Assembly (NCBI GenBank): GCA_021787435.1
Contig: JAJYLY010000004.1
Location: 1-64,000 of the forward strand
Direction of reading: 5' to 3'
From: Pseudomonadota bacterium
GTDB taxonomy: Bacteria; Pseudomonadota; Gammaproteobacteria; Burkholderiales; Gallionellaceae
Length of the DNA: 64,000 nucleotides
Below are positions 57,772 through 64,000 of this stretch, in pieces (within the stretch, counting starts at the first letter, position 1; each line of letters begins with the position of its first letter). Both the position numbers and the translations under genes were made by a program. Under the pieces are notes generated by a model. It ran no database searches. It was given only the letters and a program-made list of their open reading frames with translations, and was not told the DNA's origin.

Positions 57772-58200
57772 ATGAAAATATTGAGTGCGCTGATGGGCGC
57801 AATGCTTCTGGTTTCTTTTTCTGCAAACGCAGAAACGCTGGTCGCGGATCCGGTCGTTGTCGAGACCTTCGTCGTGACGACATACATGAATGGTGGTGTG
57901 GGGAACGACGAGGAAAAACTGATGCATAGAATCGCGCATGAGTTTCCGCTGCGCCTGACTTTTTCCGAGCGCAAGGATGGTGAATATATCGCCAATGTTC
58001 CCGTCGTCATTTTCGACGCCAGGGGGAATCCGGTGTTCGAACTGCCCAATGCCGGGCCGATGCTCTATGTGATGCTGCCCGATGGGAAATACAAGATCAG
58101 CGCGCGCTTCAAGGGGCTGACCGAGTCGCAGGAGGTTGAGCTGAGCGGCAAGCAAGGCCGTGATCTTTACTTTCACTGGAAGGGCGCGCAGAAGCAGTGA
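57772..58200 (+). CDS. Small periplasmic protein with beta-sandwich-like domain
   Basis: This 142-aa protein has a signal peptide cleaved after SFSANA. The mature part has a strand-rich pattern (VPVVIFDARGNPVFELPNAGPMLYVMLPDGKYKISARFKG) like carboxypeptidase-regulatory or transthyretin-like folds, which often bind at the envelope. The function is unknown. A clear ribosome site (AGGAGA) precedes it. It follows the tandem HdeA gene by 75 bp, so it may share its stress role. Confidence 0.85.
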   Translation: MKILSALMGAMLLVSFSANAETLVADPVVVETFVVTTYMNGGVGNDEEKLMHRIAHEFPLRLTFSERKDGEYIANVPVVIFDARGNPVFELPNAGPMLYVMLPDGKYKISARFKGLTESQEVELSGKQGRDLYFHWKGAQKQ

Positions 58201-58250
58201 GCATGACGCGTTCAGTGCCGTGATAACATGCATCCAGTGCAGTCAAGAAG

Positions 58251-59633
58251 ATGGGATACATGGTGAATCACTGGATGACGTTTCACGGTCTGATCGCGAT
58301 GGCGGGACTGGCCGTTTATGTATCCTCTTCGCACACCCTGCATCTGCGCCGCCATCCTTCGGCTGCTATCGCTTGGGTCGTTTCGCTTGTGCTTCTGCCT
58401 TATCTGGCGCTGCCGCTATACCTGGTGTTCGGCAGCCGCAAGGTGGGCAACCACAAGGCGGCAAGACATGATGTGGCAATCAGGAATGACGGGCCAGCTA
58501 CGCTAAGCTCGCGGACGCAGCAGCTTGCAGCCGTGATGGCGCTGCCGGAAGCATCATCATATCGTGAACTTTCCATTCACGAAGACGGCAAGCAGGCGCT
58601 GCAAGCCTTGCGCAGCATGATAGAAAGTGCGAAACGCAGCATCGATGTCTGCACTTTCATTTTTGCGCACGATATTCTGGGCGAGGAAATCGCATCGCTC
58701 CTGAAGGAAAAGGCGCAGGCGGGCGTCAAAGTGAGGCTGCTCGTCGACGGCGTGGGCGCTTATATTGGTGCGCGCACCAACTTTTCGAGTCTTGTTCAAT
58801 CGGGAATTGAGGTGTTGTTGTTCGTGCCGCCATTGCGATCATCGCGGCGGGGGCGCACCAATCTGCGCAATCACCGCAAGATGGCCATCGCGGATGGCAT
58901 GCATCTCTGGTGCGGCGGCAGGAACCTTGCGGCGGATTATTTTGAGGGCGAGGCGACCGCGCCATGGATTGATCTTTCTTTCGACCTGCAGGGCATGCTA
59001 GCTTGGCAGGCAGTGCAGCAGTTCGAACAGGACTGGAGATTCGCAGCGGGCAGCGCGCATCGCCGCACAGCAGCTAAAGAGGCTGCGCCGCCCGAGCCTG
59101 CTGCAGCTCAGTTGATCGTCAGCGGGCCTGATCAGACCGACGATACGCTGTATACGCTTCTGGTCTCGGGTTTTTTCAATGCACGTAAATCCATACGGGC
59201 TGTCAGTCCTTATTTCGTTCCCGACCCCACGCTCTTGATGTCGCTGACGTTTGCCGCCAGAAGGGGGGTTGAGGTCGAACTGCTTTTGCCAAGAAAATCC
59301 AATCATCGCCTTGCGGATATTGCCAGGCACCGCGCTTTACGCGAGCTGACAGTGGCGGGTGCGCGCGTGTGGTTTTTGCCGGCGATGATACATGCGAAGG
59401 CGGTGGTGATCGACGAGGAAGTCGCATTCGTGGGTTCGGCCAATCTGGATCAGCGCAGTCTGTTTCTGAACTATGAAATGATGATCGCGTTCTATGTGGT
59501 AAACGATGTGCATCGTTTTTCGGCATGGATATCAAACCAGATGGAAAAGGCAGTTCCATATCGCGCAAAAAAGCCAAAAATCTGGCAGGAAATCGCCGAA
59601 GGCATGCTGTTGTGGCTTGCTTTTCAGCTTTGA
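58251..59633 (+). CDS. cls: Cardiolipin synthase (phospholipase-D family)
   Basis: This 460-aa membrane enzyme has two N-terminal helices followed by two HKD sites. NHRKMAIADGMHLWCGGRN lies near residue 206. IHAKAVVIDEEVAFVGSANLDQRS lies near residue 380. It condenses two phosphatidylglycerols, or a related pair, to cardiolipin. The length is normal. Start 58251 has AAGA upstream, while a second ATG at 58263 is possible. The neighbouring acid-stress genes suggest membrane remodelling under stress, which is inference. Confidence 0.9.
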   Translation: MGYMVNHWMTFHGLIAMAGLAVYVSSSHTLHLRRHPSAAIAWVVSLVLLPYLALPLYLVFGSRKVGNHKAARHDVAIRNDGPATLSSRTQQLAAVMALPEASSYRELSIHEDGKQALQALRSMIESAKRSIDVCTFIFAHDILGEEIASLLKEKAQAGVKVRLLVDGVGAYIGARTNFSSLVQSGIEVLLFVPPLRSSRRGRTNLRNHRKMAIADGMHLWCGGRNLAADYFEGEATAPWIDLSFDLQGMLAWQAVQQFEQDWRFAAGSAHRRTAAKEAAPPEPAAAQLIVSGPDQTDDTLYTLLVSGFFNARKSIRAVSPYFVPDPTLLMSLTFAARRGVEVELLLPRKSNHRLADIARHRALRELTVAGARVWFLPAMIHAKAVVIDEEVAFVGSANLDQRSLFLNYEMMIAFYVVNDVHRFSAWISNQMEKAVPYRAKKPKIWQEIAEGMLLWLAFQL

Positions 59634-59677
59634 GGAAAAGTCTCGATAGAGCCTGTTCTTGAATACCGGTTGTCGAA

Positions 59678-60931
59678 ATGCGAGATAATGACCGCTCTGA
59701 ATCACGATCACCGTCATCATTCATGAAGGCAGCGAAAACAGCGATCATATTTGAACATCATGAAGGTGCATGGGAGATATTTCTGATCTTCCTGCGTCTG
59801 GGTTTGACCTCTTTTGGCGGACCCATTGCGCATCTTGGCTATTTTCGCGATGAGTTCGTCACGCGGCGGCAGTGGCTTGCCGAGAAAAGTTATGCCGACC
59901 TGATTGCGTTCTGCCAGTTTCTGCCTGGGCCTGCCAGCAGCCAGGCAGGCATCGCACTAGGTCTTGCACGAGCTGGATATAGAGGAGCACTCGCAGCCTG
60001 GGCGGGCTTCACGCTGCCCTCGGCCATTGCGATGATTTTGTTTGCGCAAGGAATTGCAAGCCATCGTGATTTGCTTTCATCCGCCGTGCTTCACGGATTG
60101 AAGATTGTCGCCGTTGCGGTCGTGGTGCAGGCGGTGTGGGGAATGGCGCGCAATTTTTGCAAGGATGCGCTTCGCGTCACCATCGCGGTGCTTGCCGCCT
60201 GCATCGTCCTGCTGACTCCTTCTGCCCTAGTTCAGGTCGGTGTGATGGCGATTGCAGGCCTGGTAGGCTTGCTGCTGTTTTCGCCTGTGCAGGTTGTAGA
60301 ACATAAACCTCTGCCGATTACCGTGAGCCATCGCGCAGGGGTTCTTTGGCTGATGCTGTTCTTTGTTCTGATGATTATTCTGCCCCTTCTGGCAAAGGTG
60401 CTGCCCGGCCATTTCATCGCAGAAGTGGACGCCTTTTATCGCGCAGGATCACTCGTGTTTGGCGGCGGACATGTTGTGCTGCCGCTGCTGCAGGCGGCTG
60501 TCGTGCCTTCAGGCTGGGTAAGCAATGAAACGTTTCTTGCAGGTTACGGTGCGGCGCAGGCATTGCCAGGCCCATTATTCACGTTTGCAGCCTTCCTGGG
60601 AGGTTCGATGAGTGCGGCGCCATCTGGCTGGACGGGCGGCATGGTGTGCCTGCTTGCGATTTTCACGCCGTCATTTTTGCTCGTCATGGGCGCTTTGCCT
60701 TTCTGGGAGAGTATGCGATGCAATGTCCGCACGCAATCGGCGCTTGCAGGGATCAATGCTGCTGTCGTTGGCCTCTTGCTCGCAGCGCTCTACCATCCGG
60801 TATGGACGAGTACTATACATAGCCCCAAGGATTTCGCGCTGGCGCTGGTCCTTCTCGTTGCGCTGATGTTCTGGAAGCTGCCGCCATGGCTCGTGGTCAT
60901 TGCAAGCGGGGTGGCTGGCTTTTGGTTCTGA
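59678..60931 (+). CDS. chrA: Chromate transporter ChrA
   Basis: This protein of about 417 aa has two homologous CHR domains. The first begins with FLRLGLTSFGGPIAHLGYFRDEFV and the second with AFYRAGSLVFGGGHVVLPLLQ. Roughly ten to twelve membrane helices are present, with PGPASSQAGIALG and LPGPLFTFAAFLG as the matching loops. It exports chromate or takes part in sulfate-like anion exchange. The start is uncertain. ATG 59678 and ATG 59723 (starting MKAAKTAI) both lack a good ribosome site. Confidence 0.9.
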   Translation: MRDNDRSESRSPSSFMKAAKTAIIFEHHEGAWEIFLIFLRLGLTSFGGPIAHLGYFRDEFVTRRQWLAEKSYADLIAFCQFLPGPASSQAGIALGLARAGYRGALAAWAGFTLPSAIAMILFAQGIASHRDLLSSAVLHGLKIVAVAVVVQAVWGMARNFCKDALRVTIAVLAACIVLLTPSALVQVGVMAIAGLVGLLLFSPVQVVEHKPLPITVSHRAGVLWLMLFFVLMIILPLLAKVLPGHFIAEVDAFYRAGSLVFGGGHVVLPLLQAAVVPSGWVSNETFLAGYGAAQALPGPLFTFAAFLGGSMSAAPSGWTGGMVCLLAIFTPSFLLVMGALPFWESMRCNVRTQSALAGINAAVVGLLLAALYHPVWTSTIHSPKDFALALVLLVALMFWKLPPWLVVIASGVAGFWF

Positions 60932-60993
60932 TTTCATGATCGGGGAGGCGGTTGCAGCATACAATATAGTGATATTTTTGAAGAGGGAATGTT

Positions 60994-61461
60994 ATGGCGG
61001 GATATGACGATCTGATCCTTGATGCGCTGGCGCGCGTGAAGGAGATCATGCCCTGGGATTTGAGCCGGTCGATGGCAGAAGGCAACAGACCCTTGCTGCT
61101 CGATGTGAGGGAGCCATCGGAATTTGCAATGTTGCGCATTCCGGGTTCGCTTAATGCGCCAAGAGGCGTGCTTGAACAGTCCTGCGAATGGGACTATGAC
61201 GAGACGCTGCCATTGCTTGCCGCGGGGCGCGATCAGGACATTGTGGTGATCTGTCGTTCTGGAAAGCGTTCGGTGCTGGCGGCCGACATGCTGTTGCGCA
61301 TGGGTTACAGCAACGTGGTCTCGCTCAAGACCGGTGTGCGCGGCTGGAATGATTACGAGCAGCCGCTGGAAGATGCCGCCGGCAACCTGCTCCATGCGGA
61401 CAGCGCGGACGAACTTCTGGCGCCGAAGCTGCGCCCCGAACAGCGCAAGCCTAAGGGGTAG
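60994..61461 (+). CDS. Rhodanese-domain protein
   Basis: This 155-aa single-domain protein has the loop CRSGKRS carrying the active-site Cys. LLLDVREPSEFAMLRIPGSLNAP starts the domain and MGYSNVVSLKTGVRGWNDY follows. It moves sulfane sulfur between thiols or to cyanide. The C-terminal 30 residues are a charged tail (LRPEQRKPKG). GAGGG precedes the ATG. It lies alone between chrA and rpsT. Confidence 0.9.
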   Translation: MAGYDDLILDALARVKEIMPWDLSRSMAEGNRPLLLDVREPSEFAMLRIPGSLNAPRGVLEQSCEWDYDETLPLLAAGRDQDIVVICRSGKRSVLAADMLLRMGYSNVVSLKTGVRGWNDYEQPLEDAAGNLLHADSADELLAPKLRPEQRKPKG

Positions 61462-61513
61462 CGGTTAGCTTCTCAGTTGCGCCAGGATGCGCCAACTCAG
61501 GCTGCATAAAAAT

Positions 61514-61542
61514 TTGCATAAGTCTGTCAAAGTCAGTAGAAT
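61514..61542 (+). promoter_or_regulatory. rpsT promoter
   Basis: TTGCAT at 61514-61519 and TAGAAT at 61537-61542 are separated by 17 bases. They are followed by a leader of about 33 nt and the ribosome site AAGGAG before rpsT. Confidence 0.7.
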
Positions 61543-61581
61543 GCTTCCCTTTAGCTAAGCTGAATTTCAAGGAGTAGTCTC

Positions 61582-61845
61582 ATGGCAAATAGCGCACAAG
61601 CCCGTAAGCGTGCCCGTCAAGCAGTCAAGCAAAATGCACATAACAGCAGTCTGCGCTCTGAATTGCGCACTGCGATCAAGAAGGTGATCAAGGCGATCGA
61701 GGCAGGCGACAAGGCCGCTGCTCAGTCTGTTTACCAGTCTTCGGTCAGCACCGTGGACAGCATCGCAGACAAGAAAATCATACACAAGAACAAGGCGGCG
61801 CGTCACAAGAGCCGTCTGTCTGCAGCCATCAAGGCAATGGCTTAA
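61582..61845 (+). CDS. rpsT: 30S ribosomal protein S20
   Basis: This 87-aa basic protein begins [21 protein letters not shown] and ends [18 protein letters not shown], the standard S20 sequence binding 16S rRNA helices 9 and 44. AAGGAG lies upstream. It is monocistronic, with its own promoter and a strong terminator. Confidence 0.98.
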   Translation: MANSAQARKRARQAVKQNAHNSSLRSELRTAIKKVIKAIEAGDKAAAQSVYQSSVSTVDSIADKKIIHKNKAARHKSRLSAAIKAMA

Positions 61846-61947
61846 TCGGTTGCGCTGAAATTACAAGCGGTCTTTCATCAGTCCGTTTTGTTTTTCAGGC
61901 TGATCGGGTTGTGGCGGAACGATTACCGTCATGATTAGCCAGCCGCC

Positions 61948-61983
61948 ATCAAGCCGACAGCGATGTCGGCTTGATTGTTTTAT
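61948..61983 (+). terminator. rpsT terminator
   Basis: A 12-bp perfect stem (ATCAAGCCGACA with TGTCGGCTTGAT) has a GCGA loop, followed by TGTTTTAT. It lies about 100 bp after the rpsT stop. The rest of the 236-bp gap to argD shows nothing else. Confidence 0.88.
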
Positions 61984-62081
61984 CGGCCTTGATCTCGCCT
62001 GGATGGTTTGGTTCAATATTGGTTTTGAGTGGTTTTTTTGACTGAACGGCGAATTGCGCCGCGTTGACCTTAAGGTGTTGT

Positions 62082-63254
62082 ATGACGCATGTGATGAATA
62101 CTTATACCCGCCTGCCTGTCGCATTCACGCATGGGGAAGGCGCGTGGTTGTGGGATGACGAGGGCAACCGCTATCTGGACGGATTGTCCGGCATTGCGGT
62201 GAACACGCTGGGCCATGCTCATCCGCGTTATACCGCGGCGCTCGCAGACCAGATCAGCAAACTGATCCACTGCTCCAACGTCTATCGGGTGGAGGGCCAG
62301 GAGAGGCTTGCCGGCAAGCTGTGCAATCTCTCCGGCATGCAGGAAGTGTTCTTCTGCAATTCCGGCTGCGAAGCCAACGAAGCCGCAATCAAGCTTGCGC
62401 GCATGTATGGCCACAAGAAAAACATCGAGATGCCCTCCATCATCGTGATGGAAAAGGCTTTCCACGGGCGTACACTGGCAACGCTCTCCGCCACCGGCAA
62501 TCGCAAGGTGCAGGCGGGCTTCGAGCCGCTGGTCACGGGATTTGTGCGCGTGCCTTACAACGATCTGGAAGCGATCCGCCAAGTAGCACAACACAACGCA
62601 AGCGTGGTCGCCGTGCTGGTCGAGCCGATACAGGGCGAGGGTGGCATACGCCTGCTTGACATCGCCTACCTGCAAGAACTGCGCAAAATCTGCGACGCAC
62701 AGAACTGGCTCTTGATGCTGGACGAGGTGCAATGCGGCATTGGCCGCACGGGCAAGTGGTTCGCCTATCAGCACACAGGCATTCTGCCCGACGTGATGAC
62801 GCTCGCCAAAGGCCTGGGCTCCGGCATGCCGATAGGTGCGTGCCTTGCGGCCGGGAAGGCTGCCGGAACCTTCGGGCCCGGCAATCATGGTTCTACATTC
62901 GGCGGCAATCCCTTGGCCTGTACCGCAGGACTTGCCACGCTTGACATCCTGGAAGATGACGGGTTGCTTTCGCATGCGGAAAAGCTGGGCGAGTTGATTT
63001 GCCGTAACCTGGCGAGCGGCCTCGCGGGCGTTAAGGGTGTGGTGGAAATCCGCGGCCAAGGGTTGATGATAGGCGTGGAGCTCAACAGGCCGTGCGGCGA
63101 TCTGGTGAAACTTGCGCTGGCGCGCGGACTTCTGATTAATGTGACAGCTGACAATGTGATCCGCCTGTTGCCGCCGCTTGTGATGACTGGGGCTGAAGCG
63201 CAGCAACTGGTGGACATCCTTTGCCCGCTCATCAAAGAATTTTTGCAAACCTGA
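62082..63254 (+). CDS. argD: Acetylornithine aminotransferase
   Basis: This 390-aa class III PLP aminotransferase has FCNSGCEANEAAIKLAR and AFHGRTLATLSATG. The Asp of LDEVQCGIGRTG and the Schiff-base Lys in MTLAKGLGSGMPIG are present. It makes N-acetylornithine in arginine synthesis and may also serve lysine synthesis. AAGGTG lies before ATG 62082. argF follows after 12 bp, so the two form an operon. Confidence 0.95.
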   Translation: MTHVMNTYTRLPVAFTHGEGAWLWDDEGNRYLDGLSGIAVNTLGHAHPRYTAALADQISKLIHCSNVYRVEGQERLAGKLCNLSGMQEVFFCNSGCEANEAAIKLARMYGHKKNIEMPSIIVMEKAFHGRTLATLSATGNRKVQAGFEPLVTGFVRVPYNDLEAIRQVAQHNASVVAVLVEPIQGEGGIRLLDIAYLQELRKICDAQNWLLMLDEVQCGIGRTGKWFAYQHTGILPDVMTLAKGLGSGMPIGACLAAGKAAGTFGPGNHGSTFGGNPLACTAGLATLDILEDDGLLSHAEKLGELICRNLASGLAGVKGVVEIRGQGLMIGVELNRPCGDLVKLALARGLLINVTADNVIRLLPPLVMTGAEAQQLVDILCPLIKEFLQT

Positions 63255-63266
63255 TTGGAACATATC

Positions 63267-64000
63267 ATGGCAGTAAAACATTTCCTGCAATTCAAGGATC
63301 TTGACCGCGAGGAACTGGAATACCTGTTTGAGCGCACCCGGATCATCAAGCAAAGATACAAGGCCTATCAGCAATACTGGCCGCTGACGGACCGCACGCT
63401 GGTGATGATATTCGAAAAGGCCAGCACAAGAACCCGTTTATCCTTCGAAGCCGGCATGCAGCAGCTGGGCGGCTCGGCGATCTATCTCAATACGCGCGAC
63501 TCGCAGCTGGGGCGTGGCGAACCAGTGGAAGACGCAGGCCAGGTCATTTCTCGCATGTCCGACATCGTGATGATACGCACCTTCGAACAGTCAATCATCG
63601 AGCGCTTCGCGGCGCATTCGCGCGTGCCTGTGATCAACGGGTTGACCAATGAATATCATCCTTGCCAGATACTCGCGGACATCTACACCTATATCGAGCA
63701 GCGCGGCAGCATACAGGGCAGGACGGTGGCGTGGATAGGCGATTCGAACAACATGTGCAACACCTGGCTGCAGGCTGCCGAGATTCTGGATTTCAACGTG
63801 CATGTCTCCACTCCGCCGGGCTATGAGGTCGAGCCCGAGCGCGCGGGCCTCTTTGGCGAGGGGCACTACGAGGAATTTGCCGACCCGATGGAAGCCGCCA
63901 GGGGTGCGGACCTTGTTACCACCGATGTATGGACCAGCATGGGTTTCGAGTCGGAAAACGAGGAGCGCATGAAAGATTTCGCGGACTGGCAGGTCGATGA
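63267..64000 (+). CDS. argF: Ornithine carbamoyltransferase, 5' part (runs off window)
   Basis: The first 244 codons are present and the frame is open to the window edge. The carbamoyl-phosphate site STRTR (53-57, in FEKASTRTRLSF) matches OTC, as does the EYHPCQILADI segment with the HPxQ motif. It joins carbamoyl phosphate and ornithine to citrulline, directly after argD in the pathway. About 60 C-terminal residues are missing from the window. Confidence 0.96.
   Translation, partial: MAVKHFLQFKDLDREELEYLFERTRIIKQRYKAYQQYWPLTDRTLVMIFEKASTRTRLSFEAGMQQLGGSAIYLNTRDSQLGRGEPVEDAGQVISRMSDIVMIRTFEQSIIERFAAHSRVPVINGLTNEYHPCQILADIYTYIEQRGSIQGRTVAWIGDSNNMCNTWLQAAEILDFNVHVSTPPGYEVEPERAGLFGEGHYEEFADPMEAARGADLVTTDVWTSMGFESENEERMKDFADWQVD

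Noticed and set aside
62070..63374. 434-codon minus-strand ORF
   Set aside because: It is a shadow of argD and the start of argF, with no protein-like motifs.

Overview
The window looks like chromosomal DNA of a betaproteobacterium. The order tig-clpP-clpX-lon-hupB-tRNA-ppiD, OxyR with Cys199/Cys208, an N-type ATPase operon, and rpsT followed by argD-argF all fit that class. The iron-oxidiser-like Gallionellaceae/Nitrosomonadales are my best guess, but this is an inference from gene content, not a database match.

Region 1 (1 to about 17.6 kb) is accessory DNA ending at a tRNA-Ser gene. It holds a short degenerate tandem repeat, a uracil-DNA-glycosylase-like protein, a small repeat protein, and a compact minus-strand operon. 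That operon runs from a 93-aa ORF through a DUF2779 double-nuclease protein and a zinc-finger-like protein to a WYL regulator. Next come a gene-poor 1 kb, a divergent SRAP / umuD-umuC error-prone repair locus sharing a perfect 9+3+9 palindrome, and a five-gene type I restriction-modification operon. This last operon has a DUF429 gene between hsdS and hsdR and a YgjP-like metallopeptidase at its end.

Region 2 (17.7 to 31.9 kb) carries a cation-diffusion transporter, an Hsp15-like protein and a TlpA-like thioredoxin. It continues with a complete N-ATPase operon (atpD C Q R B E F A G). Convergent to it lies a two-gene unit: a Pls-type single-module NRPS and its own phosphopantetheinyl transferase. 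A DUF2252 protein follows.

Region 3 (32 to 41.3 kb) is the core proteostasis block: trigger factor, ClpP, ClpX, Lon (behind a sigma32-like promoter), HU and PpiD. A tRNA-Val/tRNA-Asp pair is present twice, once on each side of ppiD.

Region 4 (41.3 to 48.5 kb) holds a peroxide-defence operon (rubrerythrin without its rubredoxin domain, a separate 54-aa rubredoxin, and a rubredoxin reductase) divergent from oxyR. A complete ABC-type tripartite efflux system follows.

Region 5 (48.6 to 61.5 kb) combines a P-type proton ATPase, glycogen phosphorylase, acetate kinase and phosphoketolase in one tight run. After it come a secreted protein with two tandem HdeA domains, a second periplasmic protein, a cardiolipin synthase, a ChrA transporter and a rhodanese. 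The set suggests ATP generation from stored glucan through acetyl phosphate, combined with acid and envelope stress tolerance.

Region 6 (61.5 to 64 kb) holds rpsT, argD and the 5' part of argF, which runs off the window.
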